Made by a program: the position numbers and the translations under genes. The notes beneath the pieces were generated by a model. The model was not told the origin of the DNA, searched no databases, and was given only the letters and a program-made list of their open reading frames with translations. Positions 1 to 10,091 of a stretch of 64,000 bases of DNA are shown one piece after another. How positions within the stretch are numbered: position 1 is the stretch's first letter; each line of letters begins with the position of its first letter. Origin of the DNA: Trichomonas vaginalis G3 (Eukaryota > Parabasalia > Trichomonadida > Trichomonadidae); the NCBI RefSeq assembly GCF_026262505.1, contig NC_067204.1, forward strand, positions 2,823,797 to 2,887,796, given 5' to 3'.

Positions 1-965
1 TACGCTTCAAAATGTCTGAACAATTGCTAACATCTTCTACAACAGTTATTTCATCATGAAATGACCTTCAAGAACAAGCTCATTTAATATGCTATTAAAA
101 TCATCTCAATAATGAGTCATCCTTTCCGTCTTTGGGTAGTAGCACAACATCTTTCATTGAAGAAGGTTCGACAAGTCTTATGTTAAACTTACAAAGTTTG
201 TTATACTATATGCTTCGGCGTGCGAATACATGTAGTTTGAAAGACATAATATAGATTCTTTCAGCAAATTCACTTATACTGGATTTTTATAACAATGTTC
301 TCACGAGACCAAACGCCACCAATTGACAATCTTGTAAGCAATCCTGCTGAACCTTCCTGTAAACGTCGATGGTAACATTCCATCGAAGGTCATCTATTGA
401 CATCGTTGAGTCACTGTATTTAAATATTTTCTTAAAGCAATCGTCATTATCTAACCATGCAATAGCTTTGAAGTTTTCATTCGAATATACATCTGCTTCA
501 TTAAATGTAAAACTGACTTCTTTGCAGAGGCGATTTTAAAATCTATTGCATTTGTTTCAAAAATTATATGCTATGGTAACTTCTGAAGGTAATGGATGTC
601 CTTCCGCAGTAAGTTGTTCTCTCACTACCGTTTCTGAAAGCTTTGTGTTAAAAACTTTCATGTCATCTCCTGTATCTAAGTTCACATACACAGCAACAGG
701 GAACTATCTTGCTTCTTTGTTTCATCATTATATCTCAAAACATTAAAGTTCTTCAATAATATTGTTCTTCCTGCTGGAATACTTCTAACTTGTCTTATTT
801 CAATAGCTTTCTCACCTCCTACATACTCTACCAGTGTCTTGGATATTCATAAGTATACTGACTTTCTTGAATTTTGGTTGGTTTCATCATAACGTGTTCA
901 TAGTATATCTTTATACTCTTGTCAGTTAGACTCGGTGCTATGTTCTGAATATTTCTGACTTGCAT
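1..965 (-). pseudogene. Maverick coding remnant, unidentified, truncated by the window edge
   Basis: Minus-strand coding-like sequence beginning with a short frame MQVRNIQNIAPSL at 965 and continuing in pieces to the window edge. Its start faces the ATPase region that begins on the plus strand at 982, so the two are divergent with about 16 bp between them. The composition is polar and probably beta-rich. I do not recognise a domain. Position next to the ATPase would allow a virion protein, but that is inference only. The copy is broken. Confidence 0.4.
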
Positions 966-981
966 TTTTAATGGAGATAAA

Positions 982-1880
982 ATGAAGCATTTAATACATG
1001 ACGTAGATGAAGACATGAATGAAACTACAGACAAACTTAACTCTTCTCTCATTCTTCCTTTCAGTAAGGACTATGAGTTCTGTTCAAATGGTGTTTATTT
1101 CTATTGTGGAAAGATGGGTTCAGGTAAGACATTTAACCTCATTCGTCATATACTCATAACAGAGCGTTTAGGAAACGACTCTTACTATGACCAAATCATT
1201 ATATCAGCAACTTCAGACTCTATGGATTCAACAGCGAAAACATTTATGTCAAAAGTTCAAGCCTCTGTCGTTAAAGTTCAGACAGTGAACTCATTGAATT
1301 TCTTCAACGTTACATTCGACGTAAGAGAAAATATTATGCCATTGTTGAATTTATACAGTCAGGAATGCAAAAGACTTCAGAAGAGATGGAAAGAATTATT
1401 GACAAACACCACTTACGTCAATACTCAGGAGTTTACGATATGAAACGACTGACAAACTACATTCTATCAAAACTTTCAAAATACCCCTTCAAAAAGTATC
1501 CTTCAAACACTCTGCTCGTTTGTGACGACTTCGCCGGAAAAGGTTTAGTTCAAAGCCTGACTCACCATTAGCTAACATCATAACTAAAGTCAGACATTAC
1601 CACTTAACTGTAGCAATACTTATGCAAACATGGCGTTTTTGCTTTAAACATAAAACGTCTCATAACTGACTTCGTTATCTTTCAAGGTTTCTCACGCTAT
1701 GATATTGAACTCATTTGGAAACAGTCAGGTATAACATTACCTTTTGAAGAAATTTGGGAAGCATATAAGTCTCTCATCTCTCCTCGTTCATACCTTGAGA
1801 TTCATATCATGACTAATACCATTAAAGTCAAAAATATTCCATGGGAACGACCAACATTGTTTTTTAAAGTTTTTGACTGA
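982..1880 (+). pseudogene. Packaging-type ATPase (FtsK/HerA-like) of Maverick A, broken
   Basis: The first open stretch (982-1443) contains a clear P-loop, GKMGSGKT, preceded by a hydrophobic strand (VYFYC). About 380 bases further on, the peptide TLLVCDDF has the form of a Walker B strand ending in acidic residues. A P-loop followed at this spacing by hhhhDD is typical of the A32/FtsK-HerA DNA-packaging ATPases that Polintons carry. In the family the enzyme would drive DNA into the capsid. The gene is interrupted a few times and is not a working copy. Alternative: another P-loop NTPase of the element. Confidence 0.6.
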
Positions 1881-1961
1881 TGGTAAACAAATTCCATGCA
1901 TCTCTGTCGCCATTTCTGTTAATATTTTTGCTGTCATTCATATCATCCACTTCCCCATCCG

Positions 1962-2255
1962 TTAGCTTTTGAGGATATGTGTTAGAATAGCTGTTCTTAA
2001 ATGAAGGCTTTCTCCCTTGAGAGCATAAACTCTATAACTTTCTGCATACTTTATGTTTGAACCTCCTGAGCCATCATTGACATAAATTTTTATAGGCTTC
2101 CACCCTTTGTTCATGTTCCTGCTTCTTCCCTTAGCTCTTTTGTTCAGTAGTTCTACATCTTTATACACAGCACCTGTCTCAGTGAATTCAACAATATTTT
2201 CATTCGTTAGCTTTACATTCAAACCCTTGTCGAGTATATTGTTCATTTCATACAT
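1962..2255 (-). CDS. Small Maverick protein, unknown function
   Basis: Open frame of about 97 residues starting MYEMNNILDKGLNVKLTN. The frame is open further upstream, but that part overlaps the divergent gene at 2281, so I chose the first methionine clear of it. The sequence is rich in short beta-like strands and ends near KGESLHLRTAILTH. It is divergent from the gene at 2281 with 25 bp between the starts, so the two probably share an AT-rich promoter containing TATAAAAGG. No recognised domain. Confidence 0.45.
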   Translation of the reverse strand: MYEMNNILDKGLNVKLTNENIVEFTETGAVYKDVELLNKRAKGRSRNMNKGWKPIKIYVNDGSGGSNIKYAESYRVYALKGESLHLRTAILTHILKS

Positions 2256-2280
2256 ATAAAAGGTTTTTATTCTATATGAA

Positions 2281-2895
2281 ATGAGAAGCAAATCCATCTT
2301 AGCTGGTGCCGTTAATGTTCCAATTGAACCAACATCAAATGTTGACTCACGAACGACAAACAATATTGTCATAAAGAACTATAGTTCAGAGTGTTTGAAA
2401 GAACCAGAACCAGAGCTGAAATCCGTGAATTTAAACACAGCTTCAAACGCTAACGCTACATCAGATGTTAAGTTAGAGTATCCACCACTGGACCAAATTC
2501 TTTCAAGAGAAGCCAACGACAATCCTTACACAAATGTTCAAACAAATCCTTCAGATAACGTAGACCATTACCTTCTTCAGTTATACCAAACAATTTTACT
2601 CAAAGACGATAAGAAGCTTTTGACAAATCTTATAAGTAAGAACCAAATAATTCTAACAAAGGAGGACCTTGAAAATGTTATATCACGAATAACAGGGAAA
2701 CAATGTGTCATTGACTATCTCGACCCTGAAATCGAATGCTGTGGTCAAACGCCACCATTCATGAAAATAGGTAACATCCGCATCATTGAAACACCAGGAA
2801 CTACAGGAGTTGAGTTTAAGTATAAATATTCGAACGAGTATACAAAACTTTCAACAGAATATAAACTTTGCTTGAAATATGTTTTAGTAAATTAA
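2281..2895 (+). CDS. Conserved Maverick protein (204 aa), unknown function
   Basis: Open frame of 204 residues starting MRSKSILAGAVNVP. The N-terminal half is polar and probably disordered. The C-terminal part holds the phrase LDPEIECCGQ followed by a beta-rich tail. A diverged relative lies in Maverick C near 61980-62480, where IEPDISCCG occurs in the same relative place, so the family is shared between elements. The conserved CCG with flanking acidic residues is the most diagnostic point. It is still fully open. Function unknown; by family context it may be a minor structural protein. Confidence 0.6.
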   Translation: MRSKSILAGAVNVPIEPTSNVDSRTTNNIVIKNYSSECLKEPEPELKSVNLNTASNANATSDVKLEYPPLDQILSREANDNPYTNVQTNPSDNVDHYLLQLYQTILLKDDKKLLTNLISKNQIILTKEDLENVISRITGKQCVIDYLDPEIECCGQTPPFMKIGNIRIIETPGTTGVEFKYKYSNEYTKLSTEYKLCLKYVLVN

Positions 2896-3090
2896 AGCAA
2901 TTTGTAATATCTATCCAAAACTTCTTCAACAGTATCGAACTCATCTTCATAATGCAAACCTAATCTTATTGACTTGGTGCAGTTTTCACTAACACAATAT
3001 TTTTCTGTTCTCTTGACTGACATAACTAACTCATTGTTTCATCAAACAGCAACAACCAAAGTTCATGACCTAATACATAACATTCATACT

Positions 3091-3411
3091 TTATATTTTT
3101 AGCTCTGAGTTCTCTTGTAAGCTGTTGCATTTAATATTTTCTAAAAAGTCAACTTCAACAGTCATTCGCACTGGTGCCTTCAGTTCTACAGGCTCGCCTT
3201 GAAAGTCAACAAGTCTGAATTGCATGTCTTTCAAATTATGAGGACTAATGCGAACCCATTTACCTAAATGAGTTGCTATGACAGGAACGTTTGGAATGAA
3301 CATTGAATTTACTTCATAACAGAAAGATTTATACTCTACTGAACCTTTACTATTAACTCCTGAAATGCCTGTGACATTAGCTATTTTAGACTCAATGTAA
3401 ACAATTGCCAT
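3091..3411 (-). CDS. Small Maverick protein, beta-rich, unknown function
   Basis: Open frame of 106 residues starting MAIVYIESKIANVTG at an ATG. Strands alternate with turns throughout, without a signal peptide or membrane segment. It lies about 90 bp downstream of the next minus-strand ORF (3503-3853), and the two look like a pair transcribed together away from the fibre gene. I do not recognise a domain. A small virion or assembly protein is possible from context but not shown. Confidence 0.5.
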   Translation of the reverse strand: MAIVYIESKIANVTGISGVNSKGSVEYKSFCYEVNSMFIPNVPVIATHLGKWVRISPHNLKDMQFRLVDFQGEPVELKAPVRMTVEVDFLENIKCNSLQENSELKI

Positions 3412-3502
3412 AACATACGTATGGAACAGATTTCATCTCAATCGTTTTGTCAACACTTTTCAAAGGAAATGTCATATGGTATGCTCCTAAAAGAATTGAA
3501 CT

Positions 3503-3853
3503 CTATGACTCATTCGTGTTATCTTGAACTCTTCTCTTGCTACTGAACTTCAATGTTCCCTCAGAAGAGAGTTCGACATCTATGTTGTCAATAGTTTCTT
3601 CATTTATGAGAGTATCTATGACTCCAGCAATTTTATCTATTCTATACTCTGCTCTGTTAGGAAATGTTATAAAACTTCTTTTGTCATCTATTTCAATCTC
3701 TATGAAATCTGTTTCATCTGTTATGACAAAAGTTGCGATAGTATTGAAGTCAACAACTCTGAAAGCAAGCGCTTCATTCTGAAGACCTAAGTTTGTTTGT
3801 AGCTTTACTGTCCCGTATTCGTTTGGGTCTGTACTTTGCAAATAGAACAACAT
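3503..3853 (-). CDS. Small Maverick protein, beta-rich, unknown function
   Basis: Open frame of 116 residues starting MLFYLQSTDPNEYGTVK. The middle has regular beta-type alternation (FRVVDFNTIATFVITDE) and the tail is polar and charged. It starts 17 bp from the fibre gene that begins on the plus strand at 3871, so the two are divergent. Together with the 106-aa ORF downstream it forms a small minus-strand pair. No known domain recognised. Confidence 0.5.
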   Translation of the reverse strand: MLFYLQSTDPNEYGTVKLQTNLGLQNEALAFRVVDFNTIATFVITDETDFIEIEIDDKRSFITFPNRAEYRIDKIAGVIDTLINEETIDNIDVELSSEGTLKFSSKRRVQDNTNES

Positions 3854-3870
3854 TTTATTCTCATTAAAAT

Positions 3871-6800
3871 ATGACTATTGCTGCATATGCGTATGAAACA
3901 AATGAAGCAAGAAGAGCACATGAACTAGTAAACGAAAACTCAACTTTAACCATTGAAGGCAATGATTTAGTCATTGACGATAAAAACTAAAAAGTCATTG
4001 ATTTCGATACTTTTAACACTTATGACCCATTCATTACAATAAGTAAAGTTCCTATCATAAATGATGGAACGGTGCAATATATAAATTCTACAGTAGATGC
4101 CTCATTAGTGAAAGTATTAAATGTTCTCATTGAATTGTTAAAGAGCTTTCGATTTGACGACAACATTAAATGCCTTAAAGAATTTAGTCATGAATGAGAA
4201 ACAAATTCTTGGCGTTGCTGGTAGCAGTAATGATGTACACCTTATGACATTAGAATATTATAACGAACATAAAGATGAACTGAAAGGAGAGAAGGGTGAC
4301 ACCGGACCACAAGGACCACAAGGAATACAAGGAATACAAGGAATACAAGGACCTCAAGGCGAGAACGGTTTGGATGGAAAGGATGGAAAGGATGGAAAAA
4401 CTGCTAAATCATGGATATGGGACCTTATAAATACTGGTTTAACAGCTGCTTCATATGGAGTTCTTCAATACCAAATCGGAAAGATATGGGCAGTACTTGG
4501 TGAAGAAGTTTTAATGACGTTTAAAAATGCTTTGAACTTCATTTCAAATGGTTCGGATACTATTAAAATTTATCTGGTTGGATGCAAGAAACAAGGAGTC
4601 AAATAGATACTGTAAGACGTATAGCAAACAATGCACGTACGGGATTGGATACTTTACGAAAGCACAAAATACACTAAAGGAAGCAAATGATATTCTTGGC
4701 TCAGTATCAGACATGCATGAAGATTGGCTTAAAGGTATTGACAAATCTTTAAAAAATCACAGTCAGTCTATTGCTGACTACAAGAAAAGTATAGATTTTT
4801 TACATAGTGCTATGGACGTACATGATGGAAGCATAAGGAACTTACTTAATGCTAACAATAACTTACCAGGAACTATTAAAGCATTTATAAAGTCCTTTGT
4901 AAAACCCGGTGCTCTAACATTTAGGTCTTTGAGAGCAAGAGCATTGAAGTCAAGAGATGCAGAAACTCCAACAGAACCTACAGAAGGAACTGAAACAACA
5001 GAAACTCCAAAAGAACCACCAAAACCAACAGCTAATGAAATATTGTTCGATATATTTTCCAAGGTACTCTGTTCTCATTGCATACATTCAAGAAATACTT
5101 AAGAAAGCAGACTTGACTTTAGGAGATGATGAAAGTTCTGTATATCTTTCGTTCCAGTTTCAAATAGCAGAACTTTTGAGACAGATATGCTTAATGTATG
5201 ACAACATCTCTGATTTCACAAGATATGATGACGACCATGACCCCAACACGGTGAAGAAGAAGTTTTACAAACATCCATTAAGACAGGAAAGGTTTTAACA
5301 CAAAGTCTCATTATTGACACCAAAGATGGCGAAGTGGACGTTCTTCAAGAGCTGAAGAAAAATACTTCTTCGGGAGGTGGTGGTAGGCATGAACTTGAAA
5401 TAAATGAGATAGAAGAGAAATTAGCCGAAAAAGCAGATAAAGAACATAAACACAATATCTCCGATATAAATGAACTTCAAGCTACATTAAATAGTAAAGC
5501 GGACAAAAATGAACTTGACGCAATGAACAAAGTTTTGAAATCTCATAAACACAATATCTCCGATATAAATGAACTTCAAGCTACATTAAATAGTAAAGCG
5601 GACAAGAACCATGTTCATTATATAACTTCAGACGAACAGATTATAACGGACTACCATGGATATTTAACACGAAGTGATGAAGCGAAGACAAAAAATGTTA
5701 ATGAAAGAAGATATAAATACATTCGTGCTAAAGGTTATGACATAAGCTGTACTGTACAGTATGATGTAGCTAAAGCACCAGAAAGCATTTGGTTATAACC
5801 GGTGAAATTTATGCCTCTACTTTCAATGTTAACGGTGTATTAGTTGAACCAAGATTTACTTTGAGAGTTAAGGCAAAAATAACGTTTTGAAAGATGCTAT
5901 TAAAAGTAAAGCTGACAAATGAACTTCGAAGCAATGAACAAAGTTTTGAGATCTCATAAACACAATATCTCCGATATAAATGAACTTCAAACTTCATTAG
6001 ACAAAAGCGACAAAAACCATACACATAATCCTTCACTACTGTTAGAGCTGATGACATATAATATTGAACTTTGACCTTGGTTCAAGTGCACCTTTAGAGA
6101 ATCCAAGTACAAGCGTAAAAAGATACTCTTAACAATTTAGATAAGAGTTGCAGGAACATTGAAGGTCATGCCAGAAACTTTGAAGCACATGAACTACCAG
6201 CAATGTTAGATAAGAAAGCAGACAAAACTTATGTGGATGCAGAACTAACAAAGAAATTTTCGAAACCAGATACAATGACATTTACAACAGAAAATTATAA
6301 ATGGTGAACCAGCAACTCCATTTGAATTTGTTAGAGGTCTTCAACCAGATACTTTTGATTTTTTCTTGGATAATTCTATTGAACTAACATTACATTATAA
6401 AAGTGGAACAAATGCAACATTTCATCCGGGAGATACATTCCAAATGGTATTTAATGACATAAGTTCTTTAGAATATGTTTATAGAGTTATGAGCATATAT
6501 GATTTAATATATCCTATAGGAGCTGTTTATACGTCTATGAATCCAATAAATCCAAACACTTTATTTGGTGGTAGATGGTATGAAATAGTTGACAGTTTTC
6601 CATTCTACACTAATACGCAGTCAATGAAGATGGGAGGTTCAAAGAAAATAGGTATTGAAAACCTTCCTTCACATATGCATAGGTTCAGTGGAAGAACATC
6701 TGTGGAAGGAAACCATTCACATTCAATAACAAAAAGAGGTTATAAATCTTGCAGCGGGTTTTCGGATAGACAGGGAATGACAGATATGATATTTCAGACT

Positions 6801-6947
6801 GACCCCAAAGATGTTAGCACAGGTATTTTCTGTGGAACTGCAGGAAATCATACACATGTTGTAGCTGGTATTACAGACCCAGCAGGTAATGGAAAAGATT
6901 ATATGCCTCCTTATATAACAATGCACGCTTGGATACGAGTTGGTTAA
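3871..6947 (+). pseudogene. Long fibre-like Maverick gene: collagen-like, coiled-coil and phage tail-collar parts, broken
   Basis: Three recognisable parts follow one another. At about 4288-4400 there is a collagen-like GXX run (GDTGPQGPQGIQGIQG, then GKDGKDGK). At about 5400-5620 there is a coiled-coil repeat unit (HKHNISDINELQATLNSKAD) present twice, with another diverged copy near 5950. The end, 6366-6947, is open for 193 residues and has the phage tail-collar signature: YPIGAVYTSMNPINPNTLFG, then histidine motifs HMH, HSH and HTH, and a C-terminal PPYITMHAWIRVG. In phages these proteins form trimeric receptor-binding fibres. The region contains several breaks and is a fossil as a whole. 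Confidence 0.7.
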
Positions 6948-6954
6948 AATCTTT

Positions 6955-8040
6955 AACTTTACATAAATGAGCTTGAAAGAAGTATCGAACAACATCCATG
7001 GAGGTCATTTAAGAAGTTCAATGAAGCTGCAAAGAGTTGGGGATTTACTAACAGAGCTGAAGTGAAAAGGTTCTTTGACAAAATGTTGTACATCAAACAA
7101 AAATAAACCCTTACGACTACTTTTTACCAATTTACTCCAACACTCCTGACGCATACCAATTTGACACTCTCATTCAAAGCAGAAAAGGAGGACATAAACC
7201 ATTCCTCATCTTCATTAATGTTAACACTCGTAAAGCATATGCATATCCAATGAAAAATAAAGGAACTCGTGAAGTGTTAAGAGTTTTACAAAAGTTTGTA
7301 GCAGAACATACCCAAGTACTTTAACATCAGACCAAGACAGTGATACTCAGCAATGAAATCACAGATTTTCTCATTAAGCATAACATAACTCACTACACTA
7401 CTGAAGACCATAACCATAACATACTCGGCATCATAAACCGCTTCATAAGAACGCTCAGAGATTTAAATCAAGAGCGAGACTTACCGGACAAGAAACATTT
7501 TCTCGAAGTATATAATTCCTCAACACATTCTACACACAGGACATACACCAAATTCAATGACACAACAACAAGAAGAAAAGTATATACAAAAGAAACGAAG
7601 CCAAAACAAAATATCAGAAATTCAACACAATTTACCCTCATTCCTGAACAAAAGTTCGTGTAGTTCTTGACGACAAACCGTTGACAAAGAAACGTTTAAG
7701 GTTAAGTCGAAATTATTATATCGTAGACTCTACGCAAGGTAATGGATATCTTATAAAAGCTGCCGACGACTCTATTGCGTTTTATCCTCGACATAAATTA
7801 GTCGAAAGTAGTAATGGCAAACTTGCTGAAACCATTGACGAAGCAAAGCGAGGAGTGGTTATTGAAATACTTGGCTATAACACAAACGATGACACTTATA
7901 AAGTAAGATATGAAGGAGGCGTTGAAGATGTTATACCATCTAAGAACTTGAGAGAGTCGAAGCCAACACATCTGGGTCCATTAGAGCGGGAGTACTGGAA
8001 AGACAAAAATATGCCAGAAAGAATAAGAAAATTCTTCTAA
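6955..8040 (+). pseudogene. Maverick integrase (rve, c-integrase type), broken
   Basis: Directly follows the fibre gene. The N-terminal part contains NHPWRSFKKFNEAAKSWG, a helical leader of the kind found in Maverick integrases, then core-like strands (KPFLIFININTRKAYAYPM). Open pieces at 7340-7663 and 7681-8040 cover the end of the rve core and a C-terminal beta-barrel of about 119 residues (KVRYEGGVEDVIPSKNL) that resembles the chromodomain/SH3-like tail of retroviral-type integrases. Family role: insertion of the element. Interrupted by a few breaks. About 40 bp beyond its end lies an AGATCT hairpin. Confidence 0.65.
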
Positions 8041-8153
8041 ACTTTTTCGTTGGATGTAAATCAGACAAAATATATTTTAGGTGAAGAGGTGAGATCTCAC
8101 CTGTTTTTTCACCTGTTTTTTCACCCCCCGTGAATTTTCAAGAATTTCCTTAA

Positions 8154-8203
8154 GACAGAAAAAATAAAGTTAGTTTTATTTTTATTTATTTTTTTATTTT
8201 GTA
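8154..8203 (+). promoter_or_regulatory. Promoter-like leader shared with 10030-10078
   Basis: CAGAAAAAATAA followed by a T/A-rich run ending TTATTTTGTA, lying 8 bp before the ATG at 8212. An almost identical ~49-bp block precedes the KilA-N gene. Only three or four bases differ, while the genes downstream are unrelated, so the block is probably functional. Its role as a promoter is inferred. Confidence 0.5.
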
Positions 8204-8211
8204 TAAAAGAT

Positions 8212-9177
8212 ATGATTTCAACAATCGGCACAACAACAATTCAAGCCGCGAACGGCGGGACTCTGTCCACAACAACAGCACCAAACTCGTTAGTCATGAA
8301 TCCTACGTCAATGTTAGTAGAGATGAAAAACTTCATTCCTTCTTCATATACTTTCGAAACAAAAATCCAGAAGATAAAGCAAGAACTTTTAACAAGTAAT
8401 TTAGACTGTAGTGCGAAAGATGAAGAAAATGAAGAATATCTTTATGAAATGCAGGACATTATTGACCATTTACCCAAATTGCCTGAAATCCAACAGCAAA
8501 AACTAACTATTCCTGAATTCGACGAAATTGAAGTTAAAGTTACTGATTCAGTAGAAATAAAGAAGTTCATACGTAAAGTAAATTATGAATTCCTTGGTTT
8601 TCATTGCAACCATAAAGTTATGGACAAAGATTGCGACATGGTTTATAAGAACATTTCTGACATATATAAATCTGAGGAGTTTAAGACTTACGATAACTTT
8701 GTTTCATTAGTTGCAAAATGTGTTTGGGAAATAAGAGATAAAGATAGAAGAGGCAAAGTATGGAACGAACAAATAAGACCCGCTATGTTTGAGATGAAGA
8801 GAGCAATTGACGCCTTAGTTGTTTTAGCTGGTTTTATTTCAATGTATAACGCAAAAATGAACCCGCAATGTTCAAAATGTAAGGCAGCAATTAGGAAATA
8901 TAACTACTCAGTCAAAGAGATAGAAAGAATGAGAAACGACTATGCAGACTTAAAGAAAGAAGCAGAAAAGCCAGCAGAAGATAAAATGAACATGTTAGAA
9001 TTTCTGAACAAAAACTATCCAACAGCAGAAGATTTCCTTCTATCTGACGTCAAGAAGAAGTATAAAGAAACCTTCGGTATTGTTAAAACTTTTGACATAC
9101 TGACAGAAGAAATAGAAGCTACGAAATTGTTTAGGATTTCAAATATACATCGTACAATTCATGTAAAACGCTTGTGA
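8212..9177 (+). CDS. Maverick protein of 321 aa, unknown function
   Basis: Fully open frame starting MISTIGTTTIQAANGG. The first 45 residues are Thr/Ser/Asn-rich; the rest is helical and charged. A cysteine pair (NPQCSKCKAAIRKY, about residues 222-235) could bind metal. The C-terminal third (KEIERMRNDYADLKKEAEKP) is likely coiled coil. The ATG is the first after the promoter-like leader. It sits alone between two inverted hairpin copies and its stop is only about 10 bp from the right one. I do not recognise the family. Being open among broken neighbours, it may be younger or still selected. Confidence 0.6.
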   Translation: MISTIGTTTIQAANGGTLSTTTAPNSLVMNPTSMLVEMKNFIPSSYTFETKIQKIKQELLTSNLDCSAKDEENEEYLYEMQDIIDHLPKLPEIQQQKLTIPEFDEIEVKVTDSVEIKKFIRKVNYEFLGFHCNHKVMDKDCDMVYKNISDIYKSEEFKTYDNFVSLVAKCVWEIRDKDRRGKVWNEQIRPAMFEMKRAIDALVVLAGFISMYNAKMNPQCSKCKAAIRKYNYSVKEIERMRNDYADLKKEAEKPAEDKMNMLEFLNKNYPTAEDFLLSDVKKKYKETFGIVKTFDILTEEIEATKLFRISNIHRTIHVKRL

Positions 9178-9344
9178 AAAAACTGGGGTGAAAAAACAGG
9201 TGAAAAAACAGGTGAAATCTCACCTCTTCACCTAAAATATATTTTTGTTCAAAGCTTCCACGAGAGAAAAGATTCCTCATTCGCTAAGGATTCCAAAAAT
9301 GAAAAAATCATTGATTTCGGCTGAGAAAAAACAGCAAAACCCTT

Positions 9345-9429
9345 CTTCCACGGGAACAAAGAAATAAAGAAGAAATAAAGAAGAAATAAAGAAGAAATAA
9401 AGTAAATTTTTTATTTATTCCCGTGGAAG
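9345..9429. repeat. Hairpin enclosing a 12-bp tandem repeat
   Basis: CTTCCACGGGAA (9345-9356) pairs perfectly with TTCCCGTGGAAG (9418-9429). The loop is mostly about four copies of GAAATAAAGAA-type 12-bp repeats. It lies in the gap between the 321-aa gene and the minus-strand ORF at 9610. Confidence 0.6.
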
Positions 9430-9493
9430 ATAGAGCATTTTTATGACACTTTTTATTCACGACAAACAAGACAAACAAAGAAAATAAGAAAAT

Positions 9494-9569
9494 ACGGCGC
9501 CGTCGCGGTTCGAACCACAGACCCTGACCCCTCTATAACACCACCTTAGACCACTGTGCTACGTAGCCT
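9494..9569 (-). ncRNA. tRNA-like sequence, probably a tRNA pseudogene
   Basis: On the minus strand a box-A-like block TAGCACAGTGG is followed about 40 bases later by a box-B-like block GGTTCGAACC, the spacing of internal tRNA promoters. A TACG/CGTA match and GG-CC in the T arm are present, but the acceptor and D stems do not close fully and the T loop seems one base short. I therefore do not assign an anticodon. It is a decayed tRNA or a tRNA-derived sequence inside the Maverick remnant. Confidence 0.35.
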
Positions 9570-9609
9570 GTCGACATAAGATTTTATAAATTGCATATTT
9601 GACGTAAAT

Positions 9610-9984
9610 TTATTTCCATCTAGCTTCCCACCGCATAAGATATTCATACGTGTTTGTAAGACATTCATTAAACTTCTTTTCTATTGCATCTAATCTTGTG
9701 TTATTTTTTTCAATAACTTGTCTGTATTCTTCATCATCTCCAGCAGTGTTTGGGTCTTCACGTTTAAAATATTCATTGTTAACCAATTTTTTATCTACAA
9801 ATTTTATTAGTGTTTGATTCACTTCGTTATGATAACGGTCATATTCTTTCAATACGTAAGTGAAGACAAAATGCGTCGTACCTTCAATCTTAAAGCTTAA
9901 AGAACTTTCAACACAGTTTTGAGGGTCTGTCAGTGCGTCAATGAGATAGTATTCGAAGTCAGTCAATAATCTTTTTAAAGTCAT
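9610..9984 (-). CDS. Small Maverick protein (124 aa), unknown function
   Basis: Open frame starting MTLKRLLTDFEYYLIDALTD. It is mostly helical, with a single cysteine-containing strand followed by HFVFTYVLKEYDRY, and ends in a charged helix (KKFNECLTNTYEYLMRWEARWK). It is divergent from the KilA-N gene with about 105 bp between the starts, and that gap holds the shared promoter-like block. No domain recognised. Confidence 0.5.
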   Translation of the reverse strand: MTLKRLLTDFEYYLIDALTDPQNCVESSLSFKIEGTTHFVFTYVLKEYDRYHNEVNQTLIKFVDKKLVNNEYFKREDPNTAGDDEEYRQVIEKNNTRLDAIEKKFNECLTNTYEYLMRWEARWK

Positions 9985-10029
9985 TTCATACAGGATAAAA
10001 TTTAATGTTGTGAAGAAATAGTGTTTATC

Positions 10030-10078
10030 TCAGAAAAAATAACGCTAATTTTATTTTTATTTATTTTTTTATTTTGTA
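10030..10078 (+). promoter_or_regulatory. Promoter-like leader before the KilA-N gene
   Basis: Near-identical to 8154-8203: TCAGAAAAAATAA, a short variable middle, then TTTTATTTTTATTTATTT and TTATTTTGTA. It ends 13 bp before the in-frame ATG at 10092. Confidence 0.45.
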
Positions 10079-10091
10079 TGTAAAGACAGTA

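Larger units (their letters stand above)
8068..9248. repeat. Gene cassette flanked by inverted AGATCT hairpin copies
   Basis: Left copy 8068-8125 and right copy 9186-9248 are inverted relative to each other. Each has an AAAATATATTTT-type block, the arm GGTGAAGAGGTGA, the core AGATCT (AAATCT in the right copy), then two TTTTTTCACC-type repeats. They enclose exactly one ORF (8212-9177) and its promoter-like leader. No target-site duplication is obvious. Confidence 0.6.
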
